From assembly GCF_002868715.1 (NCBI RefSeq), contig NZ_PKLZ01000001.1, forward strand, positions 186,001 through 250,000: 64,000 bases of DNA, given 5' to 3'. The notes under the pieces are model-generated. The model ran no database searches, was not told where the DNA came from, and was given only the letters and a program-made list of their open reading frames with translations. Below are positions 17,551-26,408 of the stretch, in pieces (position 1 is the stretch's first letter; each line of letters opens with the position of its first letter). Origin of the DNA: Kineobactrum sediminis. Lineage in GTDB: Bacteria > Pseudomonadota > Gammaproteobacteria > Pseudomonadales > Halieaceae. The position numbers and the translations under genes were made by a program.

Positions 17551-20500
17551 ATGATCGCTCCCCGCTTGCCCGACAACGAATCGCAGCGCCTACAGGCTTT
17601 GTATGCGGAAAAACTTCTGGACACCGCTGCGGAAGAACGCTTTGATCGACTAACGCGCCTGACCCGGCATTTGTTTAAAACCCAGAGTGCAGTAATTTCC
17701 CTCGTTGATGTCGACAGGCAGTGGTTCAAGTCCAGTCAGGGCTTCGAAGCCCTGGAGAGCGCGAGGGAGATTTCCTTCTGCGGTCACACCATTCTTGAAG
17801 AAGATATTTTTGAGGTCACCGATGCCCTGCTTGATCCACGTTTTTTTGACAACCCACTGGTAACGGGACCACCTCATATTCGCTTTTATGCCGGCATGCC
17901 CCTGCTGACTGAAGCGGGCTATCACATCGGGGCCCTGTGCATTTTTGATGATCAACCGCGATTGCTGGATATGAAAGAGCGCGCCGCCCTGCGTGACCTG
18001 GCTGATTGCGTGCAGGCCGAAATCAACCAGGTGGATCTCAAGCAACAACGCCTGGCCCTGGCACGAATGCGGGAGCTCGGAGAAATCATCGTACGCGCCC
18101 AATCGAAATTTATCCGCGAGCCTGACCGCAGCCGCGCCTTCAACCGTCTGCTCACGGACACACTTGCGCTCACCGAAAGCGAATATGGATTTGTCGGAGA
18201 GGTGTTGCATACGAAAGAGGGCGTTCCCTACCTGAAGACCTATGCCGTTACCGACATCGCCTGGGACGATGCCTCTCGCCTTTTTTACGAGAAAAATGCC
18301 CAACAAGGTATGGAATTCGACAATCTGGAGACCCTGTTTGGCGCCGCGTTAACCAGTGCGGAACCGGTAATCGCCAATGCACCGGCCAGTGACCATCGCA
18401 GTGGTGGCCTACCCCCGGGTCACCCACCAATGACCTCCTTCCTCGGCATCCCGGTACGTCACGGTGACAAGCTGGTGGCAATGATGGGTATTGCCAATCG
18501 GCCCGGGGGTTACACCCAGGCACTCGTAGAATTTTTACACCCGTTGCTGGTAACCCTGGGGCAGCTGGTTGAAGCCTCCCGTGTCCAACAAGAACATCAT
18601 GAGGCACAAACCGAACTGGCCTGGCTATCGCGTGTGGCGAGCGACAGCACCAACGGGGTAATCATCACCGATCCCACGGGGCGAGTGAAGTGGATCAACC
18701 AGGGTTTCACGCGCATGAGCGGCTTTACCCTTGAGGACATGATAGACCAGATGCCGGGTGACTTGCTGCAGGGGGAGAAGACCAGCGCGGAGTCATTGCA
18801 CATCATGGGCAAGGCATTGGCGGAGCGGAAGCCCTTTGAAGTGGATGTCATCAACTACAGCAAAGCCGGGCAACCTTACTGGACTCGTATCAGCTGTAAC
18901 CCCCTGTTTGACAAGGCCGGCGCCCTGCAGGGATTCATGGCTATCCAGTCTGACATAAGCGCCTATAAAGAGGCAGAAGAAGCACTGGCCCGGAAGTCCG
19001 AATTACTGGATCGCACCGGCGAGCTGGCAAAGATTGGCGGCTGGGAACTGGATCTCCAGACCATGGAAGTCTCATGGACCCGGGAGACTTTCCGGATTTA
19101 TGGCGTGGACCCACCGGTGGTACCGCCTATTGCCGAGGCCATCGGCTTTTATGCTCCGGTGGCGCGCCCGGTTATTGCCGCTGCCGTGCAAAATGCCATT
19201 GATACTGGCCAATCCTATGACCTTGAGCTGCGCCTGAACACCGCAAAAGACACAGAGATCTATGTGCATACCCAGGGTTTTGCCGACGTGCGAGACGGTA
19301 AAACGGTCAGGATTTACGGAACATTTCAGGACATCACTGAACGTAAGCTGAGCGAGCGCCAGAAAGCCGAGGCGGAAGCCGCTCTCAAGCAATTGAACGA
19401 GGATCTTGAGGGACATGTGAAACGGCGCACGCTTGAACTGGCTGCAGCGCGTGATGAAGCAGAGCGCGCCAATGATGCCAAGTCCGAGTTTCTGTCGCGA
19501 ATGAGTCACGAGCTGCGTACCCCGCTCAACGCCATTCTGGGCTTTGGGCAACTACTGGCAGCCGACCCCGATCACCCTCTTGCCGTAACCCAGGCCGACA
19601 GTATCAGTGAAATCAACAATGCCAGTGAGCACCTGCTGGAACTGGTTAACGAGATCCTGGATCTGAGCCGCATTGAAAGCGGCCGACTTGATCTCCAACT
19701 GGAATCCGTATCCGTTAACGATGCTATTGGTGCCTGTATTGCCCAGATACAGCCAATGGCGGCACGGCGGAACATCAGCATCACTGTAGCGAAAGATGAC
19801 CCACAGCCTGTTCGGGCAGATCGCGCCCGGCTTCGGGGCGTGCTACTCAACCTGTTATCGAATGCAGTGAAATACAATCGAGAGGCAGGCAGTATCACGA
19901 TCTTCTGCTCGAGCGCAGGCAACGAACGACTACGGGTCAGCGTACGCGATTCCGGCAAGGGTATCTCTACTACCAACCTGCCGCGTCTGTTCAAGCCTTT
20001 CGAGCGTATGGAGTCCGCTTATGATGCCATCGAAGGTACGGGTATCGGCCTGGCCCTGGCAAAGACACTGGTTGAGGCCATGGACGGCAGGATCGGGGTA
20101 CATACTGTGCAAGGCGAGGGCTGCACTTTCTGGTTTGAACTGCCGATAGCCGACACCGCTCCGGAAGCAACGGATACCTGTACCCGCGAGACAGCTGAGG
20201 GTTTGAAAGTCGCCAGCACCAGGCGTTATACGCTTCTTTATATTGAAGATAATCCAGCAAACCTGCGCCTTGTGCAAAAAATCCTTGCCGCTCGTGCAGA
20301 CATCAGCCTGCTCGATGCCGCTACGGCGGAAACGGGGTTGGAAATGGCAGTCAGTTGTCGGCCCGACCTGGTTCTGCTTGATCTCAACCTGCCCGGCATG
20401 GACGGCTTTGAGGCCTTGAGCCGACTGCGCAACAATCCGGTAACCGGCGATATTCCCGTCATTGCGATCACGGCGAACGCCATGGCAGATAACATTGAGA

Positions 20501-20616
20501 GAGGGATCACGGCGGGTTTCGACGATTATGTTGTCAAGCCCCTCGATATCGCTGATTTCCTGAGATCAGTTGAGCGCTGCCTGCCCAAACCCGGGGAGGA
20601 CAATGACCCTCTTTAG
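17551..20616 (+). CDS. Hybrid sensor histidine kinase GAF-GAF-PAS-PAS-HisKA-HATPase-REC
   Basis: This is a 1021-residue soluble kinase. Domains in order: GAF (about 20-165), GAF (about 175-345), PAS (about 360-475), PAS (about 485-605), a short coiled coil, the H-box FLSRMSHELRTPLNAILG near residue 655, an ATPase domain with NLLSNAVKYN and GTGIGLALAK, and a receiver with its Asp in LLDLNLPGMDG. The first PAS has LLQG where LOV domains have FLQG, but Gly replaces the photoactive Cys. From the coiled coil onward it is a close paralogue of the next gene. Its stop overlaps that gene's start by 14 bases, so the pair is an operon. Confidence 0.93.
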   Translation: MIAPRLPDNESQRLQALYAEKLLDTAAEERFDRLTRLTRHLFKTQSAVISLVDVDRQWFKSSQGFEALESAREISFCGHTILEEDIFEVTDALLDPRFFDNPLVTGPPHIRFYAGMPLLTEAGYHIGALCIFDDQPRLLDMKERAALRDLADCVQAEINQVDLKQQRLALARMRELGEIIVRAQSKFIREPDRSRAFNRLLTDTLALTESEYGFVGEVLHTKEGVPYLKTYAVTDIAWDDASRLFYEKNAQQGMEFDNLETLFGAALTSAEPVIANAPASDHRSGGLPPGHPPMTSFLGIPVRHGDKLVAMMGIANRPGGYTQALVEFLHPLLVTLGQLVEASRVQQEHHEAQTELAWLSRVASDSTNGVIITDPTGRVKWINQGFTRMSGFTLEDMIDQMPGDLLQGEKTSAESLHIMGKALAERKPFEVDVINYSKAGQPYWTRISCNPLFDKAGALQGFMAIQSDISAYKEAEEALARKSELLDRTGELAKIGGWELDLQTMEVSWTRETFRIYGVDPPVVPPIAEAIGFYAPVARPVIAAAVQNAIDTGQSYDLELRLNTAKDTEIYVHTQGFADVRDGKTVRIYGTFQDITERKLSERQKAEAEAALKQLNEDLEGHVKRRTLELAAARDEAERANDAKSEFLSRMSHELRTPLNAILGFGQLLAADPDHPLAVTQADSISEINNASEHLLELVNEILDLSRIESGRLDLQLESVSVNDAIGACIAQIQPMAARRNISITVAKDDPQPVRADRARLRGVLLNLLSNAVKYNREAGSITIFCSSAGNERLRVSVRDSGKGISTTNLPRLFKPFERMESAYDAIEGTGIGLALAKTLVEAMDGRIGVHTVQGEGCTFWFELPIADTAPEATDTCTRETAEGLKVASTRRYTLLYIEDNPANLRLVQKILAARADISLLDAATAETGLEMAVSCRPDLVLLDLNLPGMDGFEALSRLRNNPVTGDIPVIAITANAMADNIERGITAGFDDYVVKPLDIADFLRSVERCLPKPGEDNDPL

Positions 20617-23600
20617 CCCCGCCATACTCAGTCGGCGTGGCATCTCTGCCTGGCTTGTTTTAGCCACCGGGTTGCTACTCACCACACTTCTTTCGACGCA
20701 CCTGGCACAACAGCGACAACAGGTCGCCAATCAGCAGTTTGACCTGCAGACCAATGAATTACTAAGAAAGATTAATGCGCGCTTGCAGAGCAACGAGCAA
20801 ATCCTGATCGCCGGCGCCGGGTTATTTGATGCCAGCAGCCATATCAGCCGGGCCGAATGGGGAGACTTTATAGAGCGCATGCAGCTCGACCAGCGCTTTC
20901 CCGGCATCCAGGCGGTTGGCTTCGGCCAGGCGATCAGACCGGACCAGCGCAAAGCCCATATTGCGGCCATTCGTGCCCAGGGGTTTCCCGATTACGATCT
21001 GGTGCCCGAAGGGGAACGCTCACTTTACACCAGCGTCGTTTATCTGGAACCTTTCCGGGGCCGGAATCTCGCCGCTTTCGGCTATGACATGTATTCGGAA
21101 GAGGTGCGCCGCAAGGCCATGCAACGAGCGGTTGCCAGCAACTCAACCACCATCTCGGGCAAGGTGCGCCTGGTGCAGGAAACCCATGGTCCTGAACAGG
21201 CGGGTTTTCTCATGTACCTGCCTGTCTATGAGAGTCGCGCCAAACTTGAAACAGCGGAGCAACGCTGGCAGGGGCTCAGGGGGTTTGTCTACAGCGCCCA
21301 TCGCATCAATGACCTCATGGAGGGCGTTCTCGGTGAGCACTCTCTGCCAGTGGATTTCAGCATCCATGATGCTTTGCCGGGGGATGATAATCTTCTTTAT
21401 ACCTCGGTGGAGGAAAGTCGCAGCAGTGCGCACACGGCACCAGGACATACTGCCCGCCATCAACTCGACATGTTCGGCAATGACTGGCTCATTGCGCTGT
21501 GGAGCCGGCCGGAATTTAACGCACAGTTCAGCTCCACTTCCAGTTGGCTGGCACCTGCACTCGGTGCCAGCCTGAGCGTGTTGCTTTTCGCCTTCATCTG
21601 GCTATTACTCGGACGTCGCGAAGAGGCCCTGGCACTGGCTGAAAAAATGGCTGCCAGTAGCGACGAATTCAAATCACAATTTCGCCAGCTGTTTACACAT
21701 GTCAGGCAGGGCATCGTTATTCACGATGCAAATGGTGACATTATCGAGGCCAACCCGGCAGCACGAAACATCCTCGGTCTCGAGTCCGGCCCAGGCGGTT
21801 TCCTGCAACCTGCTACCGGGGAATGGCTGGCTATTCGCGAGGACGGCAGCGATTTCCCGAAAGAGGAATATCCGGTCGAACTGGCGATACGCAAAACACA
21901 GGCAGTGAACGATGTGGTCATGGGGGTATGGCAAGCCACACAGCAGTGGCACTGGATACGTATTGACGCCTACCCCAACCATCGCTCGGCCACAATCCAG
22001 GGGGGAGCTTATAGTGTGTTCAGTGACATAACTGCCGAACGCACGGCAGATGTTGCAGTACGGGATGCCCGCAAGTTGCTTGCCGACGTATTTACCGCCG
22101 CTTCCGAAGTCGCCATGATCGTGACTGACTGCAGCGGTCTCATTTCAGTATTCAACAAGGGCGCCGAGCGCATGCTGGGCTATGATGCCAAAGAGTTGAT
22201 CGGAAAGGAGTCCATGACCTTGTTCCAGATCGCTGACAGTGCCGGGGGAGACACGGAACAACGGGGCAAAAAAATTAACGCAAAAATTGAAGGATTCCGT
22301 GTCCTGGCTGGAAAACCCGGAGACACGAGCTCGGAATCGCGGGAATGGACTTTTCTCCATAAGGACGGTCACCCGATTCCTGTGTCCCTGGTCGTCACTC
22401 CCATGCGCGATGATAGCGGCGTGATCACCGGATACCTCGGTATCGCTGAAGATAACACCCAGCGTAAACAGGCTGAAGCGACGCTGCGTGACCAGACCCA
22501 ACACACCCAGGCCATTCTTGATAACGTAATGGATGCAATAGTGACTATAGATGGGCGCGGCACCATTAACTCGTTCAATCTCGCGGCCGAAAGTATTTTT
22601 GGCTACGACAAGAACGAGGTCATCGGCCGCAACGTGAAGATGCTGATGCCCAATCCGTACCGCGATGCCCATGACAGTTACCTGCGCAATTACCAGGAGA
22701 CCGGTATTGCTCGCATTATCGGTACCGGACGTGAAGTCCAGGGCCAACGCAAGGACGGCAGCGTATTTCCAATGGATCTCGGAATCTCCGAGATCATCCG
22801 TAAGGAGCAGCCATTCTATATCGGCATGGTTCGCGATATTACCGAACGTAAACTCAACGAGCGCATGAAAGAGGATGCCAAAGCCGCCTTAAAACAGCTT
22901 AATGAAGATCTGGAAGGCCATGTGGAACGCCGCACCAGGGAGTTGGCAGCGGCGCGCGATGAAGCAGAGCGTGCCAACGCGGCCAAATCCGAGTTCCTTT
23001 CGCGGATGAGCCACGAACTGCGCACACCACTGAATGCGATCCTGGGTTTTGGCCAGTTACTGGAGTCCGACCCCGAGCGCCCACTTACCAAAACGCAGAC
23101 CGATAACGTACGTGAAATCCGCCATGCCGGCGACCACCTGCTGGAGCTGGTAAACGAAGTGCTGGATCTCAGCCGCATCGAAAGTGGCAGGCTTGAAGTA
23201 AGCCTGGAACCGGTTGTCATAAGCGATATTGTCAGCGCCTGTGTAGCACAGATCCAACCCCTGGCCTACCAACGAGACATTGATATAGAAGTGGAAATGG
23301 GGACCTCGCAAACCGTATATGCTGATTACAGGCGCTTGCGGGGCGTGCTACTCAACCTGCTGTCCAATGCCGTAAAGTATAACTCGCAAGGAGGTCGCAT
23401 TATGCTGTTCTGCACAGCCACTGATCACCAGCGCCTGAGAATCAGTGTGCGCGACACTGGCCATGGCATTGCTGCAGAGAAGCTGGGGCGCCTGTTCAGA
23501 CCTTTTGAGCGCCTGGAATCGCACCTGAGTGCTATCGAAGGGACCGGAATCGGCCTTGCGCTGGCAAAAAAACTGATCGAGGCCATGCACGGGGAAATCG

Positions 23601-24118
23601 GCGTACATACGGTCCGGGGCGAAGGCAGTACATTCTGGTTTGAACTACCGATAACAGGTGTTTCCGCCACGGCTACAACACAGGAGCACACGGAGGCAGA
23701 AATCAGCACACCGACGGCTATTGACTCTGCTTCTCATAGGGTACTTTACATTGAGGATAACCCTGCGAATTTGCGGCTGGTTCAGAAAATCCTGGCGGTT
23801 CGAAAAGACATTGAACTGCTCGATGCCGCTACCGCGGAAACCGGCCTCGCCGTAGCCGCCGCCCAGCAACCGGATCTTATTCTACTGGACCTCAACCTTC
23901 CGGGCATGGACGGCTTCGAAGCCCTGGATCAGTTACGGGCCAATCCGGTGACGCGGGATATTCCGGTTATCGCGGTAACAGCCAACGCAATGACTCACAA
24001 TATCAAGCGCGGTGCCGCGGCAAGTTTTGACGATTACGTAACCAAGCCCCTGAAGATTGAAAGCTTCCTGGCATCCGTTGACCGCTATTTATCGAAGGAC
24101 ATTGGCATCCCTGAGTGA
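20603..24118 (+). CDS. Hybrid sensor histidine kinase CHASE-PAS-PAS-PAS(haem-like)-HisKA-HATPase-REC
   Basis: This is an inner-membrane kinase of 1171 residues. Two transmembrane helices (about 11-30 and 313-335) flank a periplasmic CHASE domain (FPGIQAVGFG, AFGYDMYSE). Three PAS domains follow, then the H-box FLSRMSHELRTPLNAILG, an ATPase domain and a receiver (LLDLNLPGMDG). The third PAS aligns without gaps to the FixL haem pocket: H690 matches the proximal His200 and R710 matches the oxygen-sensing Arg220 of Bradyrhizobium FixL, while Arg206 is Asn here. I chose the ATG at 20603 because GGGAGGA precedes it closely; the frame extends to 20570 inside the previous gene. The kinase core duplicates its neighbour. 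Confidence 0.92.
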   Translation: MTLFSPAILSRRGISAWLVLATGLLLTTLLSTHLAQQRQQVANQQFDLQTNELLRKINARLQSNEQILIAGAGLFDASSHISRAEWGDFIERMQLDQRFPGIQAVGFGQAIRPDQRKAHIAAIRAQGFPDYDLVPEGERSLYTSVVYLEPFRGRNLAAFGYDMYSEEVRRKAMQRAVASNSTTISGKVRLVQETHGPEQAGFLMYLPVYESRAKLETAEQRWQGLRGFVYSAHRINDLMEGVLGEHSLPVDFSIHDALPGDDNLLYTSVEESRSSAHTAPGHTARHQLDMFGNDWLIALWSRPEFNAQFSSTSSWLAPALGASLSVLLFAFIWLLLGRREEALALAEKMAASSDEFKSQFRQLFTHVRQGIVIHDANGDIIEANPAARNILGLESGPGGFLQPATGEWLAIREDGSDFPKEEYPVELAIRKTQAVNDVVMGVWQATQQWHWIRIDAYPNHRSATIQGGAYSVFSDITAERTADVAVRDARKLLADVFTAASEVAMIVTDCSGLISVFNKGAERMLGYDAKELIGKESMTLFQIADSAGGDTEQRGKKINAKIEGFRVLAGKPGDTSSESREWTFLHKDGHPIPVSLVVTPMRDDSGVITGYLGIAEDNTQRKQAEATLRDQTQHTQAILDNVMDAIVTIDGRGTINSFNLAAESIFGYDKNEVIGRNVKMLMPNPYRDAHDSYLRNYQETGIARIIGTGREVQGQRKDGSVFPMDLGISEIIRKEQPFYIGMVRDITERKLNERMKEDAKAALKQLNEDLEGHVERRTRELAAARDEAERANAAKSEFLSRMSHELRTPLNAILGFGQLLESDPERPLTKTQTDNVREIRHAGDHLLELVNEVLDLSRIESGRLEVSLEPVVISDIVSACVAQIQPLAYQRDIDIEVEMGTSQTVYADYRRLRGVLLNLLSNAVKYNSQGGRIMLFCTATDHQRLRISVRDTGHGIAAEKLGRLFRPFERLESHLSAIEGTGIGLALAKKLIEAMHGEIGVHTVRGEGSTFWFELPITGVSATATTQEHTEAEISTPTAIDSASHRVLYIEDNPANLRLVQKILAVRKDIELLDAATAETGLAVAAAQQPDLILLDLNLPGMDGFEALDQLRANPVTRDIPVIAVTANAMTHNIKRGAAASFDDYVTKPLKIESFLASVDRYLSKDIGIPE

Positions 24119-24135
24119 GCGCCACACGGGCGCTC
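24117..24135 (+). terminator. Hairpin after the tandem kinases
   Basis: GAGCGCC (24117-24123) can pair with GGCGCTC (24129-24135) around a 5-base loop, starting within the stop codon of the second kinase. There is no clear T-run after it (CTCTCATT), so it is at best a weak or assisted terminator before the diguanylate cyclase. Confidence 0.4.
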
Positions 24136-24199
24136 TCATTGAACTCACGTCCCTGAGCTGTTAGCCTGCGATTTTGCTGTCATACAGTGTAAACCTTGC

Positions 24200-25270
24200 A
24201 TGCGCATCCCCACGGCACTCGCGGCCAACGAAGAGCCCAAAGTCGGTAGCATTCTAGCCAATCTGGTCAAATTGTCCTCTACCGGGGACATAAAATTGCT
24301 TGATAGAATATTCCTGGAAAGCATCTGTGAATTGCTGGAGCCACGCTCTGCATTGCTTTGTGTATTGTCTGGACGCGGCCGAATGATGCAGGCACGCATG
24401 CGTCGTAACACGGTCACCGGCATTTACGAAACCGAAGACCAACCCATTATACTCCCGGAACAGCAGCAAGCATTGCTCGCGACTGTCATTGCCTCTGCGG
24501 ACCAGATGGAGGTTGTTAATGAAACGGGGGACATACTGGCAGCCTACCCTCTACAGAGTAATCAGGACTCTCCCATATACCTGCTACTTGAAATTCACTC
24601 AGCCATCGACGGTGACCAGCTTGTTGCCTTCAATGCCATCAAGCGTATCTATCATAACTTCCGTGACTTCATGGACGAATCCCAGAGAGACCCACTGACC
24701 GGCCTTCTCAACCGACGGTACTTTGACAGCTGTATCCATCGCGCTCTCGAAATCTCTGATGACGAAAAACCCACGGTGGAGACGGGGAGTCACCGGCGGA
24801 TGACGGATCGTACACCGCCACGTTACTGGTTGGCCATTCTGGATATTGACCATTTTAAAAGATTCAATGACACCTACGGCCACCTTTATGGCGATGAGAT
24901 TTTATTGCTGTTCTCCCGAATCATGGAAGATACATTCCGCGACTCCGATTTGCTGTTCCGTTTTGGGGGAGAGGAGTTTGTAGTCATTACCGAAAATACA
25001 GACGCCGGGGAAGCAAAACTGGCACTGGAGCGATTTCGCACCAATGTGCAGAAATATCCCTTCCCACAAGGGGAAAGGGTCACGGTGAGCTGCGGAGCCA
25101 TTGAGGCAGTCGGCTCACTGTCCGCCACATCCCTACTGGGACGAGCCGACGAAGCCCTGTATTACGCCAAAAATCATGGCCGCAACCAGACCGCCTTTTA
25201 TGAGGAACTGGTTACCGCCGGCAAGGTCGCAGTTGCCCGGCCGACCATAGGCGCAGTGGAGCTGTTCTGA
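24200..25270 (+). CDS. Diguanylate cyclase
   Basis: This 356-residue cytoplasmic protein has a GAF-like N-terminal half (about 20-150, no haem or flavin signature seen) and a GGDEF domain from SQRDPLTGLLNRRYF (about 165). The signature is GGEEF, an active variant, and RDSD five residues ahead of it is an intact RxxD feedback site. A basic insert (GSHRRMTDRTPPR) interrupts the start of the domain. It should synthesise c-di-GMP. It follows the two hybrid kinases on the same strand and converges on the HD-GYP regulator, so synthesis and breakdown are encoded side by side. Its last residues, AVELF, resemble the tails of CheD and of the 35902-36621 product. Confidence 0.92.
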   Translation: MRIPTALAANEEPKVGSILANLVKLSSTGDIKLLDRIFLESICELLEPRSALLCVLSGRGRMMQARMRRNTVTGIYETEDQPIILPEQQQALLATVIASADQMEVVNETGDILAAYPLQSNQDSPIYLLLEIHSAIDGDQLVAFNAIKRIYHNFRDFMDESQRDPLTGLLNRRYFDSCIHRALEISDDEKPTVETGSHRRMTDRTPPRYWLAILDIDHFKRFNDTYGHLYGDEILLLFSRIMEDTFRDSDLLFRFGGEEFVVITENTDAGEAKLALERFRTNVQKYPFPQGERVTVSCGAIEAVGSLSATSLLGRADEALYYAKNHGRNQTAFYEELVTAGKVAVARPTIGAVELF

Positions 25271-25312
25271 TGCAGTGACGATGACGATCAAGGCGAACTC
25301 TGCGGCGAAACG

Positions 25313-26374
25313 TCATTCATCGTCCTTGAAGCGCTCTCGAATGTCTTCCACGCCCGACAGATTCGCTTCCAGCACATCAACAAGATCCGGATCAAAGTGC
25401 TTGCCCCGATTTTCCCTTACCAAATCCATCGCTGCTTCCACGGTCCATGCCTTCTTGTAAGGGCGCTCCGAGGTCAGGGCGTCAAATACATCCGCCAGAG
25501 CGGCAATCCTGCCGGATAGGGGAATATCGGCACCCGCCAGGCCATGCGGGTAACCGCTGCCATCCCATTTCTCGTGATGGGTCAGGGCGATCTCATGCGC
25601 CATCTTGATGAGCGACGAACTGTCGCCCTCAAGCATTCCAGCGCCAATGGTGACATGGGTCTTCATCACTTCCCATTCGTGAGGCTCAAGCTTACCGGGT
25701 TTCAGCAGAATGGCATCTGGTATGCCGATCTTGCCAATATCATGCATGGGACTTGCATTCAAAATCATATCAGTCTGGCTTTCATTCCAGCCGTATTCCT
25801 TTGCCAGAAGCGCGCAACTATAGCTCATCCGCAAAACATGGGCGCCGGTTTCCTCATCGCGATATTCGGCGGCTTTACCCAGACGCTGCACAACATCCAG
25901 CCGGGTCCGGCGCAGTTCGCTGGTCCGCTGCCATACCGTTTCCTCAAGCCAGGTCTTCTGGTCATGTAACAGGCGATGCCCCATATGGGCATCGAGCAGG
26001 TTACGTACCCGCATCAATAACTCGTTGCGGTCAAACGGTTTGGTTATGAAGTCACGCGCACCGGCGGACAAGGCCCTCAGCATAAATTCTTTGCCATGCT
26101 GGGCCGTGAGCATCACGATCGGAGGCATCAGCGGATCCTGCAAGCCTTTCAGCTGCTCCAGCACTTCGAATCCATCGAGGTGAGGCATATTTATATCGAG
26201 CAAAACCAGATCCGGACGCGCACTCCGGTATCTCTGCACCACCTGTCGAGGATCTTCGATCAGCACCAGATTACTATAGCCCTGGCTACGCAGCATTTTG
26301 TCCAGCAGGCGAAGATTCGGTGACTCATCATCGACAACAAGTATACGACCTCGCTCTCTTAGCATTTCATTCAT
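25313..26374 (-). CDS. Response regulator with HD-GYP c-di-GMP phosphodiesterase domain
   Basis: This 353-residue RpfG-like protein has an N-terminal receiver (ILVVDDE, phosphoacceptor in LLDINMPHLDG, Lys in FITKPFD), a short coiled linker, and an HD-GYP domain with MHDIGKIGIPD and HHEKWDGSGYPHGL. All metal-binding and GYP residues that I can identify are present, so it should hydrolyse c-di-GMP when phosphorylated. It is 35 bases downstream of the third hybrid kinase on the same strand, which makes that kinase its likely phosphodonor. It converges on the diguanylate cyclase. Confidence 0.94.
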   Translation of the reverse strand: MNEMLRERGRILVVDDESPNLRLLDKMLRSQGYSNLVLIEDPRQVVQRYRSARPDLVLLDINMPHLDGFEVLEQLKGLQDPLMPPIVMLTAQHGKEFMLRALSAGARDFITKPFDRNELLMRVRNLLDAHMGHRLLHDQKTWLEETVWQRTSELRRTRLDVVQRLGKAAEYRDEETGAHVLRMSYSCALLAKEYGWNESQTDMILNASPMHDIGKIGIPDAILLKPGKLEPHEWEVMKTHVTIGAGMLEGDSSSLIKMAHEIALTHHEKWDGSGYPHGLAGADIPLSGRIAALADVFDALTSERPYKKAWTVEAAMDLVRENRGKHFDPDLVDVLEANLSGVEDIRERFKDDE

Positions 26375-26408
26375 TCGATACGCCCCATGTGCGGGTTAAT
26401 TATAATTT

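Noticed and set aside
18640-18960. LOV photoreceptor in the first PAS domain of the GAF kinase
   Set aside because: The LLQG segment recalls LOV, but the flavin-adduct cysteine is replaced by glycine, so no photocycle of the usual kind is expected.
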